The translations under genes were made by a program, and so were the position numbers. From assembly GCF_047663525.1 (NCBI RefSeq), contig NC_092589.1, positions 24,487,001-24,551,000 on the forward strand: 64,000 bases of DNA, read 5' to 3'. The DNA is from Anas platyrhynchos (lineage: Eukaryota; Chordata; Aves; Anseriformes; Anatidae). Position 1 is the stretch's first letter. The number at the start of each line of letters is the position of its first letter. Below are positions 25,015 to 38,539 of the stretch, in pieces. The notes beneath the pieces were generated by a model, which was not told the origin of the DNA, did no database searches, and was given only the letters and a program-made list of their open reading frames with translations.

Positions 25015-25280
25015 CCCAGCCCAGTGAAAGGACAAGAGGCAACAAGCACAGATTGAAATACAGGAAATTCCATTTCAATGAAAGAGAAAAAATGTTATTA
25101 CTGTGCATGTGAATGAACGCTGGAATAGGTTGCTCAGAGGTCGTGTAGTCTTCACTCTAGGAGATGGCACTGCCCTGTCACGTGTTGGCTCTGAGCAGCC
25201 TCCTTGAGTTGGCCCTGCTGGTGTGGTTCTGCTGGATATTCAGCCAGGGGTCCCTCAACTTCTTAATTCTGCAGTTCTAT
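25015..25280 (+). mobile_element. Diverged CR1 LINE 3' fragment
   Basis: An older + strand CR1 copy is recognised by CCAGTGAAAGGACAAGAGGC near its left end, GAACGCTGGAATAGGTTGCTC in the middle and AATTCTGCAGTTCTATGA at the 3' end. It has more substitutions and small indels than the copies at 18267 and 34425. The protein frame is broken throughout. Borders are within about 15 bases. Confidence 0.8.
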
Positions 25281-25915
25281 GAAGCGAGTTCTTCCTCTAT
25301 AGACTAGATGCCCACAGCAATGTGGAGCTTCAGAATGGCATGTTTTGCTTGGAAATGTAGGAGGGCAGTATTTCAGGACTGTTATTGAAGTGTTATCCCC
25401 TTAATGATGTCTCCTCTTTACTTACACCAACTATTTCTACAAATGCACTTGCTTTATAATGCAGAAATTGCAGTTTTTGGAAGTATGGGATTATAAGTGG
25501 TGTGATTTATTTGGATATCAGAAAACTTGGCTGTATGGCTGCAAAGTTGATGTTGCAGAAGTAGGGCCCCTGCCATATCGGGGACTTAAATGCAAGTAAG
25601 TCATGGACTCCAAATGTGGAACTTTTCTCAAACAGTCAAAAATAAACCTTCATCATAGTTAGGTGCTGATGGCTCAAATAACGTAAAAAGGATGGAGAAA
25701 CAATTTCCCATAGGGAAACTGTCCATCCTGTGGCAGTTGTATGCTTTTCTCTGAAGAATAATCTATTTCCTCATTGCTGAGGATTGAGGAAATCCATTAT
25801 CTTGTGGGTTGATTCAGCACAATCATTCCTGTATTTCAGTCACAAAAAAGGAAATGCCTATGGCTGTCTATCCAACTGTGTATGATATTGTAGTTTCTTT
25901 ACTTCATGAGCTGCA

Positions 25916-25959
25916 ATACTTTTTATAATCAATGCGAGCAAGCTATACTTTTTATAATC
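25916..25959 (+). repeat. 15-bp direct repeat, period 29
   Basis: ATACTTTTTATAATC occurs at 25916-25930 and 25945-25959 as exact copies. No transposon lies between them, so this is a simple local duplication. Confidence 0.9.
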
Positions 25960-28900
25960 CATAAATAAGTATGCTTTGGTACAATTGCTAATGGTTTCTC
26001 ATTATTGATAGATGTTGGAGAGAAGTATGTGATCTGTGTCCTGATTTGTAACTTCTCTGAATGTACATGTGCATGTATAAAACATGCAAAGCTAACCTGT
26101 CTCAAATCCTCAAGGAAAAAAGACTTCTGGCTTGTCTTCTGAAGCGAGGAGTTTCTTAGTTTTCCGTTTCTTACTGAACGTTCACTTTAAGAGGTCCACT
26201 GCTGCCATTGATGACATTGGATTCCAGAAACAATTCCTTAACATGATTAACCTGAGACATTAAACAGAGATTAAGCTTAATCTTCTGAAACATTCTTGGT
26301 TCGTGGAAAGTAGAGCAAATCATCAGACTGTGAAATAGCAATTGGTCTGCCTCCTAGTTTTAAACTGGGAGTGGGAGTGTTGGAATGCCAGACTTCTTCA
26401 TCCCACCCACCCCCCAACTTTTCTGTTGCTTCTTGACACTTTGTACTGCACTTTTTCAAGGAAAGGTCATGAGTAGGAACATAGTCTTCTACTGTTCCTG
26501 TGTGCTCAGATTAAAGTCCCTCTACAAGGGAAGGGGGAGAGAGAGGAGTGATAAACTGCTTTCCCTATTTCCATTACCTCATCCTTCCACCTCCTTGTTC
26601 TTTCAATATTAGCCACTGCTGCAGACAGGACTCTTTTCAACTACTCTTTTAGTGACCTGGTTGGCAAATTACATTGTTCATTGGTTCCTTGCATGGAACA
26701 TACTTTTTGTGTGCTGTAAAACAAAACGTGCACTTATAATGCATTATTTAACAATTATGGGACAAAGTGGTAATTGCATAAATCTTAACTTCTTAAAGTT
26801 GGGGGGGCAACAAAACGTGTCACTACTTGCGTTTACTTTCTACCTTGCCTGGCTTTGCTGAAGTCTGTAAGAGAATACCCAGCCTAGAGAACAGAGCAGA
26901 GTTTCTCAAATGTGTTTCAGCTCTGTGATATTAGTGGCAGCAGCTGCTTTGCTTCCATCTGTACTTAAGTGCAGGAAGAGATATCCGATTGAACAGGCAG
27001 CATTCTCTTTTTTTGTGGTGTACATGATGCTAGCATATGTTTGAAGTTTGGAAATCTGCAGAGTATAGCATACTTTGTCTGAAGCTCATCGAACGAAATA
27101 CGACTGAAATGTGTTAAAAACAAACAAAAAAGCCAAATAAACACCTCCCTGAATCTTGTTGATACATATTGGAGACGTGACCTATTTGGTCATCCATCAA
27201 AGACTTCCTGTTGTAGAAGACGGGTATATTTTCTGTGTATTCCATCCTACAAACGGAATATTGCCTTCTGTCTAGATCTCTTGAGATGGAGCCAGACCTT
27301 TTGGCTTGTACTTCCAGTTCTGACATTGCACCTAGAATTGTTTTGCAACTGGATGATGTCATCTTAGGCAAAGGCTCAATTCACTGAGCCTTCACACCTC
27401 AGTCCCCAAAATATATTTTCTTGTCAGTCTGTAAGATGTTGGGATGTAGTTGCTATAAATTCAGAGGTACACGTTAGTTTAAACAAGCAAAAAATCCATT
27501 TTTGGATTAAGGTAAGTTAACTTCCATTTCTTCTTCTGAAATTCCAGATTGTATGTAAAGGACTGGAACCCCTGTTTGCCAAAATAGTGGTCAGTTGCCC
27601 TACTCCTTAAGTTGGTTAATAGTTTGCAGCATCAGCTAACTTCAGCTTCTCTAATACTGTCATTTCTCTGATACTGCTATTTAAACATTTCTCATTTGTG
27701 CTTGCAGATTGAGGACAAACAATGGTGCAAGCCTAACTTCTGCACCAGACAAACTGGATAAAGTTAATATCCTGATGGCTTAGTTTTGTGGAGAGAAGTT
27801 GACTTGCAAATCTTTAGTGGGGAGGCAGTGGGCATGAAGGAGGGCTTTATTAGGAGAAATCAACATTCAGGGTAGTATATGTACTGCACAGAAAAGTGTT
27901 TTCTCTTGGTTGTCTGCAGAAGTTTGGGATTTTAGAGTAGAAGATTAGCAAACAAAGAATCCAGGATGTTGGCATGCATGATACATCAACAGAAGTAGTT
28001 TGTATGATGTGAGCTGGAGACACTAAACAAATGCTTGTGAATTTGAATGGGACTAGTTCAGGTGTGGTTACTTAAGGTAACCTAGAGAGAAGACAAACTG
28101 AATTTGCTCTGCCCTGCAGTCTGCACAGAAAGATTATGAGCCATGGCATAACTAATTTTTAAAACCATTCTAATTATGCTTAGGTATTTGGAGCTAACAG
28201 CGAAGTTCTGCTGTCTGTAGAAATATTTCTACACGGGCATAAATAATGTTAACTGAAAAATGAAAAGCAGGCCTGCTAGAATATTCTGTCAGTGCCTTTT
28301 CATGTAAAGGACATTTTTTTTAAATCCATATTTTACTCAAATGCTGTTTGAAGTACTGACTTCCCCTTCTGCAGTACTGCACGTTACAGTGATCAGTGTA
28401 GACACATCCCCCTTTGAAGTGGTCTACACTTAATTACCTTGCTGAAATTCCACGCAGAGTTCCACTGAGAAACTCCCTTGGGATCCCTCCCTGCCATTGC
28501 GAGGCTGATAAAACGGGCTCTGTTTATTGTCAAGCCAGGTAAAAACTACTGCTCTTCCAAAGTTTTAAGAAAAATTGGATTTTATAGGAGAAAGTTACAA
28601 CATGTTAGGAGGCATGATGCTCCGATAGTGCTGATGAGAAGCTTTGTTCTGAACCTCTGTTGTTGCCCTAGGTATCCTTTACAGAGATGTGGTCTTGACA
28701 AATGCTCACAAACAGTTCGTACTGGATTTTCCATCTCAAGAACGTATAAACAAGAGAGACATTCCCGACATAAATTAGTTTTAAGACTATTAGAAATTTG
28801 TCATCGGCTTACACACAAACATTTACCTTTTGATTATTTAAATTACAGTTTGGATTACATTTTGGGTGCTGAGTAGGGAACTTTATACTCATGTGGTAGG

Positions 28901-31554
28901 TGAGATGAGCGTGACAGTTGCAGGTTCCTCATACTGCCAATTCGTGTGGCTTTCTATACCCAGTGCAAAATGCATCAAGTGACTCTCACTGGAGTATGCG
29001 TGGGAGCCTTCTAACCTAGGGATTATCTTCAGAGTGTGCTAAAGTAATTTTAGGCTGTTTTGAGAGCAAGTCTACTCCCTTCCCATCACTTCTGAGGTTT
29101 TTACGGAGTACGAACTTTTTTCTGTGCAAAAATGAGGTTACTGATCTATGTATTGGTTTCTAACCATATATACGCACAAACACACACATATGGTTAACTG
29201 CAATAGAAATGGCCTCCTGGGTGCCTAGGAATTCTTGACCCTTGGTTTGGGTATTTAGTGGTTTGGTATCTTGTTATATTCTCAATACTTGTTTTCAAGT
29301 TAGAAACACATTTAAAATTCTTGTTATCCACAATATTTAGTATTTAAATAACTGCTTGTTGATAATTGCTGTTTTGTCAGTATTGTCAAAACAATACAGA
29401 GTAGATGTGGTCCTCTATAGTTTTTTTGGGAGATCTGATGAAATTTTTTTGCTTGAAGTTATGGTAGGTGAAATAAAAAATCTCTGCTAGTTTCCTATTA
29501 GAAGGAAGCTGTAATATTATGCCTACTAAACCTGCCATGTAAAAGTTTCACCTTAGCATAACTTTAGTCTTAACTAAAACAGTTCTGACAAGAAGCCATC
29601 AACCAAAGAAAGTAGAAGTGAGATTTAAAATGTTTTAGGCAAACTGAAAGAAGAGGTTACTGGTGAATCAGCACAAAAGGAAGAAGTCAGTGTTACCTGT
29701 TTGATAGAGGTGTTTGCAGGAAGATTTCAAGGACTCAAAGTTCTTGAGCTTGTAGTAGTTGAACTCTGGATAACAGGGTGAAATTACTTGCAACTGTACA
29801 GTTGGTTTAAAAATATCAAAAGAATATGGGACTTTTCTGTTGAAACACTATGGATATAACTGGTTCACTTGGAAGTATGTGAAGAGAATGACTACAACCC
29901 CAAACTCTTCTCCTTTCACAGAAAAATTGCTGTTTCTTGGGGCCAAGGTGGTCACCACACCTAAGCAAAGTCTACAAAAACTATGTAGAAAGCTGATAGA
30001 TTCCTCCAGATGCTACCAGCCATAAGGCTTCCAGGCAGTGAAAATGTCCCTTCTTACCACACGTTTCTGTGATGTCAGTCCCAGTAGCTCCAGGACAGAT
30101 GCCTGATTTCCATACCCTAAGAACTTCTTATCTGTTTGTCAGGATTGGCAGATGAGAAAAGTTACATGTCATTGCCAGGTGATGGGAATTATCCTCTCAT
30201 CTTACCACTTGAGGCAACTCTTCTCCGAGCTGGTGGACTTTGTAATCTACGTAAGGTATAACCAACAACTTGTCTGTTTCAGCCCTACAGTCATAGGTAG
30301 CTCTATCCAGTGTATGTACGTCCCGTTACTTAGGGGGTTTGGCTGACATTTTGCTGTTCTAAATCACAGAACAATACCCAAATACTCTATGGACTGAACA
30401 GTTGTAAAAAATATGTTGGGCCAGCTGAAGGTAGTGATGTCTGGCAGCCAAACTGTGCTGCTGCCCTCCTGTTCAGATGGCAAGTCAAGTTCACAGTAGA
30501 AGGGATCCAGAAGTTGCTTTTCGGGGTGGACTCAAATAGATGAGCTGATTTCAAGGCAGAAGGAGCAGTTCTACCAGCTGGGTGATGTCGAAGCACAGGG
30601 GAAATAACAGATACCCTTTGTTCTTCCAGTCCTGGGGATGAAACGTGTAGATAACTGGTAGTTATCAAAACTCCATGCAGCCGTGTTTATCTGTTGTCCT
30701 GAGAATCAGTTGAACGCTTTGTTCTTCTTGTCCCCCACCCCCCCAAGTACAATGGATTGTGTGCATATGTACACATCAGGGGAAGGGGAGGGAGAATCTG
30801 CCGACAAAGGAATTTCTAAAACCCATCTGAAGCTTTTCCTGTGCAAAAAGCACAATCAGTCAGGACTGGGTGAAAGTTCACGCTAATGCAAACAAGATGC
30901 TGAGTTTGGATGCAGAATGTTGCACATGACACCGGTCTTTTCAACACATGCAAGCAAACGGTGAATCAGCAGTGCCTAGATAACAACTGGCAGCAATATC
31001 TTGGGAATTAAAACTGCACGTCATGCAGTAAGATTTATGACTTCGGATGTCTCTGTGCTTTAAGGCTAGTTCCAGTGTGCACCCCTCACCCCAGCCCATG
31101 ATCAGGCTGAACTTTTCATTTCAGACACTAAATGTACGTGAGTTTGCGTACATCTGTGTTTCCTCTCTTGATGTGCTGGCTTTGTTCTGTTCAACTTGTT
31201 TCAAGTAAAACAGGCAGAGCTGACTGAAAAGCATTAATTTCTCTGCTTGCTTGGAATCCATTTTGGATTGTCTGATATGTAGGAAGGAAGAGAAGTCAAA
31301 TCAAATGTTCCAAAATGTTTTTTCAAGCTGTGACTGTGAAAGCCTTATCTTAATGCTCTGCGATGATTATTGCCCTGATTGAACAAACAGAAGCCTTCCA
31401 CAAATACTGTAACTTCTTTCGAGTTAATAACAGAAAGCCAACTTCTTACCTGTGATTGACTGCCTTGGTTATGTTTCCCTCTTTTAAGGAGTGAAGGTTT
31501 TTTATCATTGTTATTCCCTGGCCCGTATCTTGGCCAGATTCTTGCGTTCCAACC

Positions 31555-31573
31555 TGATGATGATGATGATGAG
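31555..31573 (+). repeat. (GAT)6 microsatellite
   Basis: Six perfect trinucleotide units. It is non-coding in this context. Confidence 0.85.
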
Positions 31574-33247
31574 TCTCTCTGCTGTTCTGTAACCTTACTC
31601 TGCTTCCTATGTCAGTTAAGTCTCTTCAAGTCCTTTTGTTCTCTTCTGGGAACTTCTTCTCCAAATGCATAACACTTTCAGATGTGCAACACGTCTGGCA
31701 GTGCTGAATATTTGAGCCCTTGACATTAAGGGCATGGTGAGGTCTTGCTTTGTCATAGATTTATTACTCTCTGCTCTGTTCTGGCTCATTCCTCTCACCT
31801 TATTGAGAGGCCATCCTGTAGCTGGTGACTTTTGGCATACAGATTCTGGTTGTGAACCCTGCTGACTTCCCATCATGAATTTGCAGTGGATGTCTGAGCT
31901 TCTGGCTGGCAAATCATGTTTTGATGCTGGAAGGTGATACTCAAATCGGTGTCGGTCTTACTTTGGCTAGGTAGGAATGTGGGGAACCAAGTGCTCATAT
32001 ATGAGGTAGGATACTTGTGCTTGAATCATGGTGGTGGTTGGGGTAGAACCCTGTAAGTAACTAAATTCAGTGTAGTGAAGGCATACCTGTAGTAAACTAT
32101 GGTTCCTTCTTGACAAGAACATGTTTGAACCTTCATCCAATTCCCATGCTATTTAGGTTTTCTCAGCCTGTGTCAAAACAACGATGCTCAATTAAACTAT
32201 GTAATTCTTGATTGCATTGTTTCTATCTGCCTGAGACTTCATTCTTTTAAAAATATTTCTTAGAAAACTTTCTACGGCACTCTGAAATGGAGCATTGTCT
32301 GATATCATGAATGATCGTGACAATTTGCTTGTATTATCAATCACATCAATATGCAAGTTTTTATAGTTGTGGGGAATGTATTTTTGTAAAGATACTTCAG
32401 GACTATGTACTAAAAAGACCAATCTGCTTCATTTTTCTTGCAGACTGCTACTGGAAATACAAAATATGTAGATATCCAAGTTGCATTCCAGCACTGTCTA
32501 CCAGCAGGCAAGAGGATTTCCGCTTCAGTGCTGCAGTTCATTAAGGAGCTGTAAACAGAAATGCTGCAAAAGTATACTGTGGGTGTATGAAGAGATTTCT
32601 GATAACCTCAAGGCTGGCTCACAAATGATCTTATTAATTCTGTGAGAAGTTGGGGGAAAATCAGTAGGGTTTCTTTGACTTTTGCCCTTCGTGGTTGCAG
32701 TTTTTACAGCTTGGGGCAGCTATTAGTAACAATAGCTCTTGAAGTGTAATTTAAAAAACCCCAGGAAATGTGTTCCTGTTTTTCTTTCTGATGCAGTTAC
32801 AACTGACAGCTCCTCTTCCTTTAGCCCCTAATTCAATGTGCCCCTGTTTCTGGAAACCTGTTCAAAATGCTCTAATGAAGTTTTTCACTTGCCCGAAGTA
32901 CATCAAATGTAACACATGAATGTGGTTTCCAATGGAGACTTCATTATGCACCCAGTCAGCTGTTTCTCCTGAGTCACACTCTGAGCTGGACAAGGAAGGT
33001 GAAGACTGCTTTGTGCAGCCTTTGGGAAGTTCCTAATTCACATTCATCTGTGTCGGAAGGCTTCTGTTACAGTTGTCAGCTCACTTGTGCTTAAGGTAAC
33101 TAATCCAGGGCCAGAGTGCCATCTTTTCTAGACATTAGGGACAATCCTAGTATCCACAGAAGTTAGACTGCAGGAAATCTGTGCATAGTGTTGGCTTGTA
33201 GTAATGTGTGGAATAACAGTGAAGTATTTGCACCTTTTCTTGTGAAT

Positions 33248-33293
33248 GCTTTTTTTTTTTATATGGATCTTGAAGCTTGCTTTTTTTTTATAT
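33248..33293 (+). repeat. Duplicated GC-T(n)-ATAT motif
   Basis: GC followed by 9-11 T bases and ATAT occurs twice about 31 bases apart, pointing to a small tandem duplication around a slippery T run. Confidence 0.75.
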
Positions 33294-33298
33294 ACTAA

Positions 33299-33318
33299 AT
33301 ACTGAAAATTTTCAGTAT
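33299..33318. other. 20-bp perfect palindrome
   Basis: ATACTGAAAATTTTCAGTAT is its own reverse complement over all 20 bases, with no loop. It adjoins the duplicated T-tract on its left. It could be a dimeric protein site or a chance AT-rich palindrome. Confidence 0.9.
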
Positions 33319-34424
33319 CACCGAAATCTAAACTTCAAGTGTAACACAGAGCTATTTCAAATAGCTTTTCTGCTGATGCAGCCCCTTTCAGAAGGGCATC
33401 ACCCTGCCTAGGACTAGGATACCTCTTTACAGATGTCTTTTCTACTGTCCCATTTTGAGTCTGCTCTCAGTCCACTTAAGAGAGGGCAAGGTTCCAGAGA
33501 ATATCAGACATACAAGCCTTTCAAAGCAAATCATGTGGCCTGGTTTGGGGATGTTACTACTCACAATATATACAGGATTGTTAACTATATCTAAACATCT
33601 CCCATTTTAAGGCTGATTGTTACTATGCAAATTAACCTTGGCTCTTCTGTGCTGCTCTTGAAAACTGCTTTTCAGCTTAGACAAGACATATTTGTTTAGC
33701 TTGCCATTCAGTGTTAGAAGCATATTTCTTTGTCATGTATCCACATAACTGATGCTATTACAGTTTTCCAGTATTGCTAGCTGCCTTAATTTGTCTGCAT
33801 TTAAGGCAGATGTGGTTGAAGTATTCCCCTTTACACCAAGTAAATGGGAAAGCACATCATTGAATACAACAAATGTTTTAAAAATTTGTTCCGTGTAACC
33901 TTTAGTAACTACTGTTTCCATCCTAGTGATTGCTTAGAAAAATCACAATCATGAATGCTATTAAGAAGCATTATTTTTTTTCCTCTAGATAGCTGAGATA
34001 AGAGCCTACCTTCTGTAGCTTGTTCATGAATTGAGATAAATTGAGAGGGGATATTTGATTTTTCTACTAACTTCCCTTTGTTTGTCCATCGTGGTCTTTC
34101 AGAGACTGAAAGACAAGTGATGTCTTTGTTTCTGATTTCAAGCAAAGGCAAGTGAGAGTCGACCAGTGTTTTATGCTTATGTCCTAGGACCAAGTTATAG
34201 TAAACATCACTTTTTGTTGTTGCTTAGAGGATGGCTGTTGACAATGTCTAGGCTTGTTCTCCTTTCTCTTTCTGACCTCAAGCTAGAAGAATACAAGGTC
34301 AACCTGGTTTAAAAAAGGCTTCTTAAGTGCTATTAGGGAACATGTGAATGCATGTGAGTTATTTCCAAATCGTACGGTTACCGGCATTCTCTAAGCTGAG
34401 TAGAAGACAGGAGCATCTGTCATA

Positions 34425-34801
34425 CCAGGAGGGGCTGAGGGGGCCTGTTCAGCCTGGAGAGAAGACTGAGAGGGGATCTTACCCATTTGTCTAAATATCT
34501 ATGGGGAGTGTGTCAAGAGGATGGGGCCAGACTCTTTTCAGTGATGCCCAGTGACAGGACAAGAGGCACCGGGCACAAACTGAAGCACAGGAAGTTCTGG
34601 CTGAATGAGAGGGCACTTTTTGCTGTGAGGGTGTCAGAGCGCAGGTTGCCCAGAGAGGTTGTGGAGTCTCCTTCTGTGGAGATACTCAAAACTTGTCTGG
34701 ATGCCATCCTGTCCTGCCTAAGTGACCCTGCTTGGCGGGGGAGTGTTGGACCAGATGAACTTCAGAGGTCCCTGCCAACCTCAGCTGTTCTGTGACTCTG
34801 A
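34425..34801 (+). mobile_element. CR1 LINE, 5'-truncated 3' fragment
   Basis: A second + strand CR1 3' end runs from about GGGGCTGAGGGGGCCTGTTC to the terminal CTGTTCTGTGACTCTGAG. The ORF2 end is recognisable (RLPREVVESPSVEIL, then SVGPDELQRSL) within 34487-34795. Several differences from the copy at 18267 show that the two are independent insertions, perhaps of different CR1 subfamilies. The 5' boundary is approximate. Confidence 0.93.
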
Positions 34802-35810
34802 GCCACGGTGTGTTGTGAACAGGGTTTGACATGGCTGCGGGGTTGAGATAATTGAAAGAAATGCAAAATCTGAAATCTTTCATGATTACCAGACAGTTTG
34901 AATTCTGGTACTCACAGTTGGCCATAAATCCTATCACAGATGGGTTGGGCAATTAGGCCTTTACCCCTTCAGTAAGCTTAAAGTACAGGATTCTGTCAAG
35001 CTCTGTATTTTAAATGGTAGAAAGAATTTTTCTGCTCCTTTTTTATTCATCTTCCAACACATTTTTTTTAAGTATATAAAAAAGATTTGAGAAAGAACTT
35101 TACTTCCAATTTCACAGTATTCGCTGCTATTTTAAAGTTCTTTTGTCGTGGGCTTAAAGCTCTAGCACTGGTTTCCCCTGTTTTCTTTCAAAAAGATAGG
35201 GGCTTCAGTGAGGAATAGCAGTGGTCTTTTGACAGTTTAAAGTAGCTGACTGTTTCGATCTGGAGTTGGTGAAGGTAATTGTATTGTTACTAATTGAATG
35301 AGAATAAATTAGAAACAATTTTCTGGAATATTTTTATGGTGAAGTCAGTTGGGGGGGGAGGATGGGAGACTTAATGACTACTTAGAATGTTAGTTTCTCC
35401 CTAATCTCACTAACAAAATTTGATTTCATCTCCTAGTTGTTTCACTTAGGAGGACGCAGAGTTTGCCAATTTAGGTTAAAGCTATTTCCAAACTCAAGAC
35501 GTGACTCGTAAGTGAGCTTTTTGGTGCCTGACGCTTCACTGTTGTGGAAGATGCAAATGCAGTGCAGTTCACTGCAATGATTAGGGGGTGAGACTGGTCA
35601 CAGGAATCCAGAGGACCTGGGCGCACACAGGATGTTCTTGGTTCCAGGTTTAAACCCTCCTGCACATGTAAACTTTTTGCAATGACAAATGGTGTTTGTG
35701 CAGAGAGTAAGACTGCCTGCAGGACAGATGCAGAGATTTCTCTTTCTTTATCTAAATACTGCTGCTTATAAGTTAATTTTCTGAGTTTCTGGTACTGAAG
35801 TTGAAGACTT

Positions 35811-35864
35811 TGTTCCTTATTTTTCCTATTTTTTTTCCTTATTTTTTGTTCCTTATTTTTCCTA
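35811..35864 (+). repeat. 18-bp repeat, period 36, in a pyrimidine-rich tract
   Basis: TGTTCCTTATTTTTCCTA occurs exactly at 35811-35828 and 35847-35864, with a third partial CCTTATTTTTT between them. This is a small tandem duplication in T/C-rich sequence. Confidence 0.9.
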
Positions 35865-38344
35865 ATAACCAAGGGCTTAAACACAGAAATGACAGGCGGA
35901 GTTCAGAAAAAAACAGAGAAATGTGTAAGTGAAAGAAATGGTGCCCTACCTGGAGAGTACGGAGACAGGTGTGTAGGGTGTCAGAGCTGTGTGAAATGGG
36001 CTAGGTGGCGGCAACTATCTCTGATTTTTTTTGTTGCAGATTTCACAGAAATTAACTTTTTCCATAGTTTTGCTCCATTAAATTGAAGAGCAGGTTTTGA
36101 TAGTCTCTGCTTTCTTTTCTCTTTTCTGAATTGGCCATACAGATTCCTTCCAGCACAGAGCACTCCGACACCAGTAGTGCTCAGAGTTGGGTAGTTAGGA
36201 ATGGTATGTCCACCCTCTGCAGAAAACTGTTTGTTTTATTATTTCCCCATGTCAATTACTGCTTCTATTTCTATAGGTCCTCAGGGAATTCTGGGATCTA
36301 TAGTCATGATCTCATTGATTTTCTGATCCCCCAGGTTTTCTGCAGCCTTAACGGAGGGAAGAGAAATCCAACTCCATTCTATGGAATAGAGAGGCAAAGA
36401 AATGTTTACTTGGATAATGAAGAGGCTCAGCGATCAAAGATTTTTCTGGAGGGATTTCTTTTTAGTTAAAGCACAGCGTGAAAATTATCAATATTTTATA
36501 GCATTCTTTGTTTTAAAATTGTATTCAGTTTCAGTTAAGATGTCATGAGCAATGGCTTTAGCAGGCTTTAATTTGACTTCTGTATGTTCTGTTACATTGC
36601 AGCAGGGGGAATAAACGCCTTAGCAACAGACTTCTGTGAAGTAGAAGGTAATTCAGTGCTTACAAAAGAAGAAAAGGAAGACTGACTTTGTTTTTGTCTC
36701 GTATTACTCCACAGCATCCTTTGTTTACATCTCCTTTAGATTTTACTGTAGCTTTACTTTTGTTAGATGCTAGATTTGATTTAATAAATAGGATATGGAG
36801 CATTTCTCCTGTAGATAGCTTTGAATGCTTGTGGTGTCAGCAGAGACCTGGCTGTTTTTCCACCTTGGTAGCAGTAGCTAAGCTGCCTCTGCAGATTCCA
36901 ATACATTCATTAGCCATGAAACGGGAACTTATTTTTCCTCTTTCTTGTTATTTAATGCTTGTGTTTAGTTTCTTATTTTTTTGTACAGCTTTTACTTCTA
37001 CCGAGTCCTTATTTATAATAAGTTTAGTGTTTTTGAAGATAAGCTGAAATGGCATATACGGTAAAATAACTTTTCATCAGCTTCGTGCTAAGTGTTTCCA
37101 GATACAAATGCAATTGACTCGCATCTATGCTTTATGAAAAATGTGGCTCTTCAGTTCTCTAAGGAATGTTTATTAATACCTTCAATGCCTGTCATTGTAT
37201 GTGAGGAAGGAAGGTATACATAATCCCTCTGTGTTAGAAAGAGCCTTCAATTGAAATTTATTAAAGATTAGTTTACCCTGTCATGAACAAAGTGTCCTCT
37301 AAATCCAGTTCCCTCCCACGAAAGCGTGAGAATTTCTCCACTACTTGTGGTCTGTGCAAATCATCTGCACTACAAAAGGGCCATGTCTCCTTCCATTTTA
37401 GGAATCTGGGAAGGGTAAATATTTAAAGTGCTGGCATAACAATAGCAGAAGTAGAAGGAAATTAAAGTTTGGGATCCAGTGCTGAGATGCATTTGGCTTA
37501 AATTGTGGGTAGGAAAAAAAGCTTTTCAGTAAATCGGTTAAAGGTTATGATTTTCATTTTTGGATTAAGGAATAAGCAGAATTGTTCTATGTAGAATCAA
37601 GTGCAGTTTCCCAGGCAAGAAGTATGTTTTGAAAGGGAAGCATTTTTAATTCTTCATCTTTTTTTTTCTTTAGATTCTGCCAGTGTAGAGCATGTTGTTG
37701 TTCAGCTACTCTGTGACAAGCCATGAGAGCTGGTATTTCATGGAGTTAAGGCCAGTATTGTGAAATGAACAAGTTTTATGGACAGCTATTGTTGGTATGA
37801 GTACTTCTTGGGCATCAGGTTCAGAGGCTGTAGCATGAACGAATAAATGAAGCAGAGCGAAATCAAAACTACGGCACAGAAACTGTAAGAGTTTGTTACA
37901 GAAACTCTTTTTAAGATTGCAAAGTCTTTTATACTCTAAAAGATTTCTAAGTCCTAGAGAACTTCCAGCATCTGTTGTTTGCAGCAGCTGTTAGATATTG
38001 AGCAGCAAGATTCGTCTGTCCTCAGAATAGAGAGAAAAATGTTTTTCTTTATCTTGATGCATTCGGTTCAGGTTGAGTAACTCTTCAGATATTAAAAACA
38101 TTTTTCCTGGTATATTTAACTTATCTTTGGGAAACTTCTGGCACTGTGTTCAAATAACTGAACATGCATGTTGTAAAGACTTGAGCTCTGTTTCTGCCAA
38201 AATCTGCTGTGTGACTTATGAGCCTGTATAAAGACCATTATAATAACTTAAGCTGATATTTGGCTTGTGTTTATGCAAGACAACTCCAAATAATCCTTTA
38301 ACTTCATTTTGAACTACACTCCTTTTTTTTTTTTTTCTTTTCAG

Positions 38345-38373
38345 AAAAAGACCATAGAGTTGGCTGGAGAAAG
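38345..38373 (+). other. Candidate 29-base microexon
   Basis: A long pyrimidine tract ending TTCTTTTCAG (AG at 38343-38344) is followed after only 29 bases by a good donor, GAAAG|GTAACTG (GT at 38374-38375). The close pairing of two strong splice signals is the only evidence. If used it would be a non-coding leader exon or part of an lncRNA. Confidence 0.25.
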
Positions 38374-38539
38374 GTAACTGCTTTTGCAAAGAATTTATAT
38401 GTTTTGAAACTTCATTTTTTTTAAGGTGTTCTGATTTAGAAGTTAAAATTATTCCTTTCTATAAAGAAATCCACAATTTTTTAGTTTATCTTCAAGGTGC
38501 TTGGTTGACAACTGTCTGCATGTAGGAGACCCTACTCAG

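Larger units (their letters stand above)
25281..34424. other. Non-coding stretch, intron-like
   Basis: No coding exon is recognised. It includes a 15-bp direct repeat (25916-25959), a (GAT)n run (31555-31573), a duplicated T-tract (33248-33293) and a 20-bp palindrome (33299-33318). The longest open frame (28478-28876, 132 codons) has no recognisable domain and no exon-like context. Confidence 0.6.

Noticed and set aside
28478..28876. 132-codon + strand open frame
   Set aside because: No recognisable domain, no clear exon borders. A frame of this length is expected about once or more by chance in 64 kb searched on six frames.
32441..32551. Acceptor-like TTTTTCTTGCAG followed by a 36-codon open frame to TAA
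   Set aside because: The peptide matches nothing I know, there is no nearby polyA signal, and a 36-codon open run is not rare by chance.
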